Source: DDH964 sp963806685
GTDB lineage: Bacteria > Desulfobacterota > Desulfuromonadia > Desulfuromonadales > DDH964
Assembly (NCBI GenBank): GCA_963806685.1
Contig: CAWDZB010000007.1
Coordinates: 1-64,000 of the forward strand
Direction: 5' to 3'
Length of the DNA: 64,000 nt
Of the stretch, positions 42,030-49,676 are shown in pieces (within the stretch, counting starts at the first letter, position 1; the number at the start of each line of letters is the position of its first letter). The notes under the pieces are model-generated. The model had not been told where the DNA came from. It was given only the letters and a program-made list of their open reading frames with translations, and did not search any database. The translations under genes and the position numbers were made by a program.

Positions 42030-42145
42030 TCAAACACCCGATAAAGCCGACCCCTCCGCGAGGAAGGGAAGGAAAGCGGCGGATCTCCGAAGCAGAGAGA
42101 TGGCCGAGCTGCCGAAGGTGACAAGACGGTAGCTCGGCCTTTTTG
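42030..42145 (+). promoter_or_regulatory. GEMM-I-type riboswitch (c-di-GMP or cyclic AMP-GMP)
   Basis: The leader has the parts of a GEMM-I aptamer in order: a stem closed by a GNRA tetraloop (TCC-GCGA-GGA, 42055-42064, over CCC/GGG), the purine-rich joint GGAAAGC (42071-42077), a second hairpin ATCTC/GAGAT (42083-42087 with 42097-42101), and the 3' element GGCCGAGCTGCCGAAG (42102-42117). The GCGA loop, GGAAAGC and TCTC..GAGA arrangement is what I recall of Geobacter cyclic AMP-GMP members. The 3' element is also the left arm of an intrinsic terminator, so ligand binding would free transcription (an ON switch). Ligand class is undecided from sequence; a covariance search was not possible here. 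Confidence 0.72.
42102..42144 (+). terminator. Riboswitch expression-platform terminator
   Basis: Left arm 42102-42114 (GGCCGAGCTGCCG) pairs over 13 bp with 42127-42139 (CGGTAGCTCGGCC, one G-U pair), with a 12-base loop and TTTTT. It lies 130 bases before the peptide start codon and uses the aptamer's 3' strand. Confidence 0.85.
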
Positions 42146-42275
42146 GTAGCCGGCCTGGCAACAGAAGCGGCGTAGGATTTTCGGGATTTGGGTACAGGCC
42201 TGAGCCTGTGTTGCGGGTATGGAAGAGAGGAACGAGGGTAGGAACAGCTGACCAAAGAGAAGGGAGGTGTTACAA

Positions 42276-42512
42276 ATGCGTGAAGAAGAACGTCTCGACA
42301 ACGAATCCCGCCGGGAGTTTCTGCGTACCAGCGCCTATGCAGTCTATGCCACCCCGATCATCCTCTCCATGCTGGTGGAGAAAGCCAGCGCGGCGAAATC
42401 CTGGAACTCGGGCCGGGGGGAAATTACAGGGCCCGCCACACCCAAGCCGCCCGATGGAGGCACGGTTGGCCCCGACCCAGGACGCGGCGTGGACAACAGG
42501 CCGACACCGTAG
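42276..42512 (+). CDS. Small peptide with twin-arginine-like leader and Pro/Gly-rich tail
   Basis: A 78-residue peptide with a strong ribosome site (GGGAGGTG, 8 bases). The leader has an acidic start, then SRREFLRTSAYAVYATPIILSMLVEKASAAKS, resembling a Tat signal with a cleavable A-x-A. The remaining 37 residues are rich in Gly and Pro (GPATPKPPDGG, GPDPGRG) with several Thr and Ser. Small Tat-leader peptides of this kind recur next to PqqD, HprK-like and nucleotidyltransferase genes in delta-type genomes, but their product is not known to me. It is the first gene behind the riboswitch and is the likely substrate of the two enzymes that follow. Confidence 0.75.
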   Translation: MREEERLDNESRREFLRTSAYAVYATPIILSMLVEKASAAKSWNSGRGEITGPATPKPPDGGTVGPDPGRGVDNRPTP

Positions 42513-42564
42513 GCGGCGTGGTTTTGATTCCAGGCAGGAACCTTGGCTGGATTGCGAGGATGAG

Positions 42565-43782
42565 ATGAGCGGCAACCGGAGCCCGGAACAGAGCGGCGGG
42601 TTGCCGCTTCCCTCAATCTCGAGGTCGGTACGTTTCTTCCCCTTTGGGGGAGGGGGCGTGCTTTTTTTTGCCGGCACGCAGCGCCTCTGGGTGCTGAACA
42701 CCGTTTCCGCCAGCATCTGGTGCCTGCTGCCGGAGGCCGGCAGCCTGGAGGAGCTGGCCGCCGCGCTGGCCGCCAGGTTCGATATCGACGAGACGACCGC
42801 CAGCAACGACGCGGCAGCAACGTTGGCCACATTCGAGCAGCAAGGCCTGCTGAGTGGCGGCCACCCGCCTGACCCTGCCGCCGGCGTGGAACTTGAGGCC
42901 ATCAGCGCCGACGGTCGGCTCCTCGTTGAACCACCGGCCTGGACGCTACGCCGGCTGCTACGGGCCGCTGGCCGGGTATTCGAATTCCGCAGCACGGAGG
43001 CTGGGTTCGGCAGCGATTTCGTCCGGATCCTAGGCCATCTGACCCTGGAGAGGGAAGTACCTGTCGATACCCGCCTGGCGGTCTTGGCCGGCAGCGATGG
43101 GCTCGACGTCTACCTCGACGACCGAAGGTGCCTCGCCGGCGTCCGGGCTGAGGAATTGCTGCCCCAACTCTTCGCCCTGTTCTGCCGATGCGCCTGCGAG
43201 GCCCTGCAGCAGCGTCTCCTCCTCCATGCCGCGGTGCTCGGCAGGGGCAAGGAGGTGGTGCTGTTCCCCGCCGAGGCGGGTGGCGGCAAAACCACCCTTG
43301 CTGCGGTCCTGGCCACCGGGGGATGCCAGTTCTACTCCGACGAACTGGCCGTTCTCGACGTCGAGGACCTCGGGGTTTTCCCCCTGCCCCTGCCGATGAC
43401 CGTCAAGCCCGGCTCGCTGGCCGCGCTGGAACGGTATTATCCGGGAATCACCGGACTGCCCGCCCATCCGCGAGCGGACGGCAAGACGGTGCGCTACCTG
43501 GCTCCGCCCCCTTCCAGCCTGCCCCCCGCCGGTAACCCGAAGGCCGCCGTCCGGGCCATCGTCTTTCCCGGCTTTGCGCCAGGTGCCCCGACCCGACTGG
43601 CCGGACTCGACAAGGTCGAGGCACTGCGCCGGCTGGCCCGAACCGGTTCATCGACCCGGGACTACCGGACCGGGGACATCCGGGCTATGATCGCCCTGGT
43701 GGAGCGCAATCCCTGCTTTGAGCTCTGCTACTCCGATGCAACGGAAGCAGCTCTTATTGTGGAACGGGATATTTTCCCCTGA
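42565..43782 (+). CDS. Fused PqqD-like and HPr-kinase-like peptide modification protein
   Basis: A 405-residue protein. Residues about 25-95 are PqqD-like (LWVLNTVSASIWCLLPEAGSLEELAAALAARFDID...LATFEQQGLL), the fold that binds leader peptides in RiPP systems. Residues about 215-400 are HprK-like with a P-loop (PAEAGGGKTTLAAVLA, near 234) preceded by LLLHAAVL and followed by CQFYSDELAVL. HprK-type enzymes phosphorylate serine or, in lasso-peptide clusters, the precursor C-terminus. Here PqqD and kinase domains are in one chain. ATG at 42565 is supported by GAGGATGAG; the frame further upstream overlaps the peptide gene. Confidence 0.82.
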   Translation: MSGNRSPEQSGGLPLPSISRSVRFFPFGGGGVLFFAGTQRLWVLNTVSASIWCLLPEAGSLEELAAALAARFDIDETTASNDAAATLATFEQQGLLSGGHPPDPAAGVELEAISADGRLLVEPPAWTLRRLLRAAGRVFEFRSTEAGFGSDFVRILGHLTLEREVPVDTRLAVLAGSDGLDVYLDDRRCLAGVRAEELLPQLFALFCRCACEALQQRLLLHAAVLGRGKEVVLFPAEAGGGKTTLAAVLATGGCQFYSDELAVLDVEDLGVFPLPLPMTVKPGSLAALERYYPGITGLPAHPRADGKTVRYLAPPPSSLPPAGNPKAAVRAIVFPGFAPGAPTRLAGLDKVEALRRLARTGSSTRDYRTGDIRAMIALVERNPCFELCYSDATEAALIVERDIFP

Positions 43783-43794
43783 ACCAGACCCGGA

Positions 43795-45018
43795 ATGGAA
43801 CTGCCGTTGACTTCTCTGCCGCTGGACAACCCCTATGCCCTGCTGGGGCTCTTCCTCGCCCCGGCAAAGGCCGAGGAGACCCGCGAGGAGCTGGCTAGCG
43901 CCGCCCGCCAGGAACGGATCGCCTGGGAGCGGTTACTCTACCTGGCGAACCTGCATTTCTGCACCCCCCTGTGGTACGTGCGGATGCAGCGGGACGGGCT
44001 GCTGCCGTTGCTGCCAGCGGAGCTGAAGAAGTACCTGCGGCAGCTTCACGCGGCCAACCTTGAGCGGAACCAGGCATTTCGGGAGGCCCTCAGGGAGCTG
44101 CTGCTGACCCTGCAGCAGCTCGCGGTTCCCGCCATCCTGCTGAAGGGAGCGGCGACCTTCTGCGACGATCTCTACGGTGACCCCGGCGCCCGGATGATGG
44201 GGGATATCGACCTGCTGGTTGCGCCGCCGCAGCTCGAAACGGTCCGGGAGGCGCTGACGGCTCTCGGCTACCGGGAATTTCCCGATCCCGCCCCGGAGTG
44301 TCCGGAGTACGCACCCTCCTACCGCTCGCAACACTTGTCACGCCTGCACAAACCCGGCACCCCGGTGGCGGTGGAGGTTCATTTCAAGGTGGGAAGGGGT
44401 CAGGATGGGCGGGTCCTGCCGGCCGAGCTGGCCTGGGAATGCAGCCAGCAGGCCGCCATCGACGGAATCGCCACCGCGGTGCTCGACCCGACCCGGCGTC
44501 TGCTGCACAACACCGTTCATGCCCTGGTGCCGTCGGAAAGCTTCATCCATTCCCATGTTCCCTTGCGCGACCTGGCGGAATTCTCAGCACTCGCCCGGCG
44601 CTACGCCTCGGCCCTCGCCTGGGATGAGTGGTTCGAAAGTGGAGCCGGCAACGGCCTGGCCACAGAGTTCAGGACCTACCTGGCCCTCGCCTGCCGGCTG
44701 ACCGGGATGTCCTGCCCGCCCCAGGCGCCCGATCTGCGCCCGGCCGGCCGGCATCTCGCCCGGATTCTCGCCGCCGCCAAGTACCTGGCGCTCCCTGAAG
44801 ACCCTCCCGAGACCGCCGGCCTGCGCCAGCGGCGCTGGGTCACCAGGATCTGGACCAAGGGCTACCTGCACCGGCGACTGCCCGCCTGGCTTTGGCGCAA
44901 TCCCTGCCATGGCCAGGGCTCGGAGACTCTGCCGGCGCGGCTGCGCTGCATGGTCGGAAGATACCGCTGGATGTGGCAGAAGAAGTGGCAGAAAAAGCCC
45001 GGGGGAACGAGGCTATAG
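43795..45018 (+). CDS. NTP_transf_5-like nucleotidyltransferase of the peptide operon
   Basis: A 407-residue protein of the PF14907-type nucleotidyltransferase family. The core is VPAILLKGAATFCDDLYGDPGARMMGDIDLLV (about 113-143), with G-D-I-D as metal ligands, followed by EVHFKVGRG. Such proteins accompany HprK-like kinases in lasso-peptide and related peptide clusters. It starts 12 bases after the kinase gene and ends the operon. Together with the kinase it could add a nucleotide or phosphate-linked group to the peptide; that is inference. No asparagine-synthetase-like or protease maturation gene is present. Confidence 0.82.
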   Translation: MELPLTSLPLDNPYALLGLFLAPAKAEETREELASAARQERIAWERLLYLANLHFCTPLWYVRMQRDGLLPLLPAELKKYLRQLHAANLERNQAFREALRELLLTLQQLAVPAILLKGAATFCDDLYGDPGARMMGDIDLLVAPPQLETVREALTALGYREFPDPAPECPEYAPSYRSQHLSRLHKPGTPVAVEVHFKVGRGQDGRVLPAELAWECSQQAAIDGIATAVLDPTRRLLHNTVHALVPSESFIHSHVPLRDLAEFSALARRYASALAWDEWFESGAGNGLATEFRTYLALACRLTGMSCPPQAPDLRPAGRHLARILAAAKYLALPEDPPETAGLRQRRWVTRIWTKGYLHRRLPAWLWRNPCHGQGSETLPARLRCMVGRYRWMWQKKWQKKPGGTRL

Positions 45019-45030
45019 CGCCGTCCGCTT

Positions 45031-45330
45031 TCAAGGAAGCTTGGCGGCCAGTACGATGAGCTTCTCGATCTCGGGTGTTTTGACAAACAGGTCGGGCGCT
45101 TTCGCCATCAGCGCCGCGGCGACCTTGCCGGAAAGGTGGGCCTGCTGCCCCGCCTCCCCCGGGAAGACGTCGAAGATGCCGAAGGTCGAAGGCCCGATCC
45201 GGATGGCGAACCAGGCCGTGGTTTCCGGCTCTTCCATGACCAGCGCCAGTCCGCCCTTCAGGAATTTCTCGACTTCGACCTCTTTTCCGGGCTTTGTCTC
45301 GAGCCGCACCTGCAAACCGACCGTCACCAT
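45031..45330 (-). CDS. Antibiotic-biosynthesis-monooxygenase (ABM) domain protein
   Basis: A 99-residue single ABM domain (dimeric alpha-beta barrel): VTVGLQVRLETKPGKEVEVEKFLKGGLALVMEEPETTAWFAIRIGPSTFGIFDVFPGEAGQQAHLSG is the full family pattern. These proteins act as small monooxygenases or heme/quinone-handling enzymes. It is convergent to the nucleotidyltransferase gene with 12 bases between the ends, and is probably unrelated to it. Confidence 0.85.
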   Translation of the reverse strand: MVTVGLQVRLETKPGKEVEVEKFLKGGLALVMEEPETTAWFAIRIGPSTFGIFDVFPGEAGQQAHLSGKVAAALMAKAPDLFVKTPEIEKLIVLAAKLP

Positions 45331-45589
45331 GATGGCTCTCCTTTCCTCAATTTATGCCCTGCCTCGACAGCTCCATGATAGCACCAGCCGCTCCAGAAGG
45401 TTCCGGTGTGCAACCAGAGTAGTTTGGGCGGCCGCCAGCAGGATATCGCCTGCGAAAGCCGCGGGCGGGATCATCGGGGGAGGCAGTCAATGATGATCTT
45501 CTCTATGGCGGGCGAGGGAACCGTCGAGGAGCGACCAGGCCTGGACGTCGGCTGGCAGGTAAGGGGTAAGGAAGCGCGGAGGGACCAGG

Positions 45590-45925
45590 CTACGCCGGCT
45601 CGATCCCCGGAAACGGCCAGCCATACGCCTTCAGGTCGACCCGCCCGTGGGCGTCGAAGTGTACCCCTTCGGCCTCCAGCAGCAGCCGTTGGATGAGGTT
45701 GCCGTCGCCGTCGCGGCGCGGGCTGACCTTGCCTTGGCTGTTGATCACCCGCTGCCAGGGGACATCGTGCCCGGCCGGCAGCGCCGCCATGGCGAAGCCG
45801 ACGGTGCGCGCGGTGCAGCCGACCAGCCGGGCAATGCGGCCGTAGGTGGTGACCCGACCGTACGGGACCTGGCGGACCAGGGCGTAGATGCGGGGGTAAA
45901 GGGAGGTGGCGGAAGTTCGGCCCAT
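45590..45925 (-). CDS. Alkyltransferase-like (ATL) DNA-binding protein
   Basis: A 111-residue protein of the MGMT C-terminal fold: IYALVRQVPYGRVTTYGRIARLVGCTARTVGFAMAALP with the DNA-binding helix. The methyl-accepting motif PCHR is PWQRV, so the active Cys is replaced by Trp, as in ATL proteins. ATLs bind O6-alkylguanine and recruit nucleotide excision repair rather than removing the group. Length fits the family. No operon partner. Confidence 0.9.
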   Translation of the reverse strand: MGRTSATSLYPRIYALVRQVPYGRVTTYGRIARLVGCTARTVGFAMAALPAGHDVPWQRVINSQGKVSPRRDGDGNLIQRLLLEAEGVHFDAHGRVDLKAYGWPFPGIEPA

Positions 45926-45953
45926 GGTGTCGGCCCGGGTTAGGTAATGTCTG

Positions 45954-46004
45954 CAGGCCTTGAAGACTTGAAGCTGAATAAATCATTCAAGTCTTCAAGA
46001 CCTG
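45954..46004. repeat. Long imperfect inverted repeat downstream of the pirin gene
   Basis: Arms 45954-45972 and 45986-46004 pair over 19 bp with one G-U, around a 13-base loop. No T-run follows on the minus strand. It lies just after the pirin stop codon and may be a 3' mRNA structure. Confidence 0.55.
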
Positions 46005-46024
46005 CCCCTGCGGCTTTTTCCAGC

Positions 46025-46720
46025 TTAATTCAGGTCGAAGAAAAGAATCTCGGCGGCCGTCACGGCCTCCAGCTGCAGCTGGGTTTCATCGCTGATCGCC
46101 GCGCCGTCCCCTTCCTTAAGGGTGGTGCCGTTGACCTTGAGCTCTCCCGAGATCACCTGGACCCAGCCGTAGCGGCCGGATGCCAGATCGTATCCGACAC
46201 GTTCACCAGCGTCGATCCGCCCGAGGTAGATGGCCCCATCCTGGTAGAGGCGCGCCGCCCCGCCACTGCCATCCGGGTTGAGGATCGGCGTCAGAGCGTT
46301 TTGCGGCGCGGCCGAAAAGTCGCCGAGAACGTAGCCGGGGTCGCGCCCCTCCCGGTCGGGGAGGATCCAGATCTGCAGAAAATGCACTTCCTCCGTTTCC
46401 GAGGGGTTGTACTCGCTATGCACCACCCCGGTCCCGGCGGTGATCTTCTGCAGCTGGTAGGGACCGATCACTTCCCGGTTGCCGAGGTTGTCCTTGTGCT
46501 CCAGGGCGCCGCTCAGCACCAGCGAGAAGATCTCCATGTCCCGGTGCGGGTGCATGCCGAAGCCCTTCCCCGGCGCGACCCGGTCCTGGTTGATCACCCG
46601 CAGGTCGCGGAACCCCATGTGGTTGGAGTCGTAGTAGGTATGGAAGGAAAAGGTGTGTTTGCTGTCCAGCCACCCTTCCCGGTGGCGGCCACGCTCGTTC
46701 GATTTACGGATGGTGATCAT
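46025..46720 (-). CDS. Pirin family protein
   Basis: A 231-residue bicupin. The pirin signature is present: HPHRDMEIFSLVLSGALEHKDNLGN with the metal histidines, then GTGVVHSEYNPSETEEVHFLQIWILPD with the remaining His and Glu. Pirins of bacteria often act on quercetin or bind Fe as redox sensors. ATG at 46720 is chosen with GGAGAG upstream; a longer frame reaches into the marR gene in another reading. A MarR operator lies 28 bases upstream. Confidence 0.92.
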   Translation of the reverse strand: MITIRKSNERGRHREGWLDSKHTFSFHTYYDSNHMGFRDLRVINQDRVAPGKGFGMHPHRDMEIFSLVLSGALEHKDNLGNREVIGPYQLQKITAGTGVVHSEYNPSETEEVHFLQIWILPDREGRDPGYVLGDFSAAPQNALTPILNPDGSGGAARLYQDGAIYLGRIDAGERVGYDLASGRYGWVQVISGELKVNGTTLKEGDGAAISDETQLQLEAVTAAEILFFDLN

Positions 46721-46747
46721 TTTCGCTCTCCGTTTCCTCTGCCCGTG

Positions 46748-46769
46748 GATATTTCGGCATCGAAATATC
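46748..46769 (-). promoter_or_regulatory. MarR-type operator between marR and pirin genes
   Basis: GATATTTCG-GCAT-CGAAATATC is a perfect 9-4-9 palindrome in the 62-base gap upstream of the pirin gene. The same core occurs upstream of the marR gene. Confidence 0.7.
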
Positions 46770-46782
46770 TCGGCAAAAAAAT

Positions 46783-47223
46783 TTACTCCTTGCGCCCGAG
46801 CTTCTTCAAAAGTCGCCCGAGTTCCTTCTGTTCGTCGGCTCTCAATACCGACAGCTCCGCCTCGACCACCTCGGCGTGGCGGGGAAAGAGTTCCTCGATC
46901 AGCTGCCGCCCCTGATCGGTCAGGCAGACCCGGACCTTGCGCCGGTCGCTGTCGGTGCGATCCCGGCTCACCAGGCCGCGGCCTTCCAAGGCGTCGACGA
47001 CCGAGGTGAGGTTGGCGTTGCTCTTGAGCACCTTCTGGCTCAACTCCCCCTGGCAGAGCGGCCCAAGGTGGTGCAGCGCCTCGAGCACCGCAAACTGGCT
47101 GTGGGTCAGCCCGGCCTGTTGCAGGTGCCGGTGGATATTGGCGGTCGCCGTGTTGGTGGCCCGCATCAGCTTGATGTAGACCCCCAGGGCCAGTTTCTGG
47201 GATTCGCTCACTTCTGTCGTCAT
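46783..47223 (-). CDS. MarR family transcriptional regulator
   Basis: A 146-residue winged-helix repressor. The DNA-binding core is LTHSQFAVLEALHHLGPLCQGELSQKVLKSNANLTSVVDALEGRGLVSRDRTDSDRRKVRVCLTDQG. MarR proteins respond to phenolics, quinones or oxidants. It lies directly upstream of pirin with an operator palindrome in front of each gene, so it most likely represses both itself and pirin. Start is the ATG at 47223. Confidence 0.92.
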   Translation of the reverse strand: MTTEVSESQKLALGVYIKLMRATNTATANIHRHLQQAGLTHSQFAVLEALHHLGPLCQGELSQKVLKSNANLTSVVDALEGRGLVSRDRTDSDRRKVRVCLTDQGRQLIEELFPRHAEVVEAELSVLRADEQKELGRLLKKLGRKE

Positions 47224-47252
47224 GGTCTATCGCCAACTTCCTTTACCACGAA

Positions 47253-47272
47253 GTATTTCGATATCAAAATAT
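47253..47272 (-). promoter_or_regulatory. MarR-type operator upstream of the marR gene
   Basis: TATTTCG-ATAT-CAAAATA matches the pirin-side palindrome (TATTTCG-N4-CGAAATA) with one changed base. It lies 30 bases before the marR start, as expected for autorepression. Confidence 0.65.
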
Positions 47273-47413
47273 CACTGTACGTACCTCCCTGTCAACCTCG
47301 AGCCATCCGCACCTCGCTCCTGCCCGATTCTCCCTTCGGGCCTCCCATGAAGATCAAGCAATCAAGCGGCTATGACCTTCCGGGAATTGAGGATAGTGCC
47401 CCCTGCGCTTCGT

Positions 47414-47839
47414 CTACGGCCCCGGCGGCGGTGCGCTGCTGTTCCAGATATCGCGTGCCATCCGCCAGCCGGTGCCGGGTTTGCGCTGGTAGACCGTGAT
47501 GTACTTGCCCGCGTCCTGCATGGATGGACCTCCCGCCTTGGGCTTGAGGCCGATGGTGTAGGTGCCCCTTTCGAAGGCCCACTCGCCCAAAGCGTGCACC
47601 TCCTCCACGCCGAGGGCGAATTCCAGTTCGAACAGGGCCATGAAGCTCCCGCCCCACGCCTGGATCGCGGCCCGGCCGAAGTTGGCCGGCGTATTGGGCG
47701 GCATCTGCACCCCGTCGTCGGTGAACTGCGCCGCCCATGCGGCGGCATCACCGGTGCAGAGTGCGGCAACGTGCGCCTCGCGAACCCTCGCGATGGCCTG
47801 CAGGTCGTCCTCGCTTCCGGTATGGTCGTAATCGGTCAT
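47414..47839 (-). CDS. SnoaL/ketosteroid-isomerase-like (NTF2 fold) protein
   Basis: A 141-residue NTF2-fold protein. Residues LQAIARVREAHVAALCTGDAAAWAAQFTDDGVQMPPNTPANFGRAAIQAWGGSF and the final KYITVYQRKPGTGWRMARDIWNSS are the DUF4440/SnoaL pattern. Catalytic identity is unknown. GGGAGGAACC precedes the ATG. It is the last GC-rich gene before the AT-rich island. Confidence 0.85.
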   Translation of the reverse strand: MTDYDHTGSEDDLQAIARVREAHVAALCTGDAAAWAAQFTDDGVQMPPNTPANFGRAAIQAWGGSFMALFELEFALGVEEVHALGEWAFERGTYTIGLKPKAGGPSMQDAGKYITVYQRKPGTGWRMARDIWNSSAPPPGP

Positions 47840-48296
47840 GGGTTCCTCCCTGATGATTGTCGTCCAGCCCCTTGACCTTCACATTATACAGCCTGCTCCA
47901 ACAACAATCTGGTCGGCAGTTGTTCCGGAAGCCCCATGGCTCCACTCCAAGTGGTCCGCGCATTTCAAACCTTTTGGATCCTCCATCCGATTCGCCTCCA
48001 AACGAAACCGCCCGCCGTGGCCGGATGGCCGAGGCGGGCGGTTTCGTAGGATGGGTTAAAGGGGGAACGCTATACACGTCAGAATCGCAGCAACTCAATC
48101 GATGTTTTCGGCCGGCGAATTTAACGTTAATTTTGTCAATGTGTAGCCCTGACCCTTTGGGGATGCCCCATGGAAGGGCGGCAAAATTTTTTATTTTAAG
48201 CTTGTCCAGATACACAGACCGAAGTATAAGTACATCTAATTATTGAGAATATGTCAAAAACATGTCTGAGGTTTTTACATTGAGAAGGAGAATCCA
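47840..48296. other. Left boundary of the AT-rich island
   Basis: About 455 bases without a gene. A 14-bp inverted repeat (48003-48016 with 48033-48046, built on CGAAACCGCCCGCC) is followed by GTAGGATGGGTTAAA, a word pattern I associate with dispersed intergenic repeats. Base composition shifts from GC-rich to AT-rich at about 48060. No tRNA and no integrase are present. Confidence 0.55.
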
Positions 48297-49676
48297 ATGC
48301 CTATAACCTCTATAAGGCTGCAAAATTTTAAAGGTTTTTTGAATGCGACATTACCCCTAAAACCCCTTACTGTAATACTTGGTCCAAACAGCGCGGGAAA
48401 ATCCTGCTTTGGGCAGGCCTTGGTTGCTCTAAGCAAGAGTAATGAAAGACTTGGGATCCCAAGTCTAGCATTTGATGACAACTTCTCCATAAACTTTGGC
48501 GGCTACGCTGATCTTGTAAATAGTAATCGAAAAGGCAAACCAATCTTTATCGATATAGGATTAGGGAATCACATAATTAGACTTGGGTTCGGCCCTGGGA
48601 ACGAAAAAGCAGGAATCGGCGAACTCGACTTAATTTATGAATCAACACTAACCGCCCCAGAAATTTCAACAGAGGGGACTTCGCAAATAATTAGCACAGA
48701 AGAACTAAGTCGTAATTCAAAGTTGGAATGGAAAATATCTCCTTCTTCACCCGTTGACGAAACACTAGAAAGTTTAAACGTTAATTATAGAGGAATTGTT
48801 ATTGATTCAGCTTCAAAACTAACTGGCACTGGAGTTGCCGTTAATGATGTTGTTCCAAACATAAAGCAAAAATCTGAAGTACTTGCTAGTATCCTCCGGG
48901 GGATATCGTATATTCGCCCAGACAGAATACCACCTGCGAGAAAACGTCTTATTCAGCCTGGAAAAACAAAAATTGATGACGTCGGCAATGGAATTGAATC
49001 ATTTATCCACGAATTTAAAAATGTAGACTTTGACTGTTTCTTTTTCCCTAAACCATCACCAGATAAAGAAGAAAACAAAAAAATTCTATTTGAATATAGC
49101 CAGACTTCAACAAAAAAAAGGCGACTAATTAAAATCTTAAATCAATGGCTAGATATACTTGGTCTTGCTTCATTTTTCGACATAAAAGTTCTCGATGACG
49201 GCAAATATATCCAGGCAGTAGTTTCACCAATCAATCAGAGTGGTTTTCGCCCTTTGACTGACGTTGGCTTTGGGGTAAGTCAAGTGTTACCCATACTAGC
49301 TAAGGGCATAACGATCAAAATAAATGACTGGCTTATAGTTGAACAGCCAGAGGCGCAACTTCACCCAAAGCCGCAAGCCGGACTCGCCGATTTTTTCTGT
49401 TCAATGGTTAAATGTGGACGAAATGTTATCGTCGAGACACATTCGGTAGAACTCTTCCACAGATTAAGACTAAGGGCATCAATGGATGATGATTTAGCCC
49501 AAAAAATAGGGGTCTATTTTCTTGACCAACCCGAGAACGGCACTTGTTGTGAACCATTTCCCATTCCCCTGGACGAAGATGAAGAACTCTCCTGGCCCAA
49601 GGGTTTTCTGCCCGAAGGAATAAATAAGGAACTGGAAATATTGGCTGTTCGCCTTGCTCGTGAGGAATCCAATTGA
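48297..49676 (+). CDS. AAA-15/OLD-like ABC-type ATPase of the island
   Basis: A 459-residue SMC-like ATPase. Walker A GPNSAGKS (about 29-36) follows MPITSIRLQNFKGFLNATLPLKPLTVIL. The ABC signature region is LTDVGFGVSQVLPI, Walker B WLIVEQPEAQLHPK and the H-loop VIVETHSVELFHRL near 380. Such proteins, with a nuclease or other effector, form many antiphage systems. The next gene overlaps it by 4 bases (ATGA-like coupling; ATT-GAG-A), so it is its partner. Codon use is AT-rich, unlike the neighbours. Ribosome site AAGGAG. Confidence 0.85.
   Translation: MPITSIRLQNFKGFLNATLPLKPLTVILGPNSAGKSCFGQALVALSKSNERLGIPSLAFDDNFSINFGGYADLVNSNRKGKPIFIDIGLGNHIIRLGFGPGNEKAGIGELDLIYESTLTAPEISTEGTSQIISTEELSRNSKLEWKISPSSPVDETLESLNVNYRGIVIDSASKLTGTGVAVNDVVPNIKQKSEVLASILRGISYIRPDRIPPARKRLIQPGKTKIDDVGNGIESFIHEFKNVDFDCFFFPKPSPDKEENKKILFEYSQTSTKKRRLIKILNQWLDILGLASFFDIKVLDDGKYIQAVVSPINQSGFRPLTDVGFGVSQVLPILAKGITIKINDWLIVEQPEAQLHPKPQAGLADFFCSMVKCGRNVIVETHSVELFHRLRLRASMDDDLAQKIGVYFLDQPENGTCCEPFPIPLDEDEELSWPKGFLPEGINKELEILAVRLAREESN

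Noticed and set aside
42146..42275. A second aptamer in tandem between the terminator and the peptide gene
   Set aside because: GGTAGCCGGCCTGGC and later hairpins resemble parts of GEMM but the GNRA-stem and GGAAAGC elements are missing.
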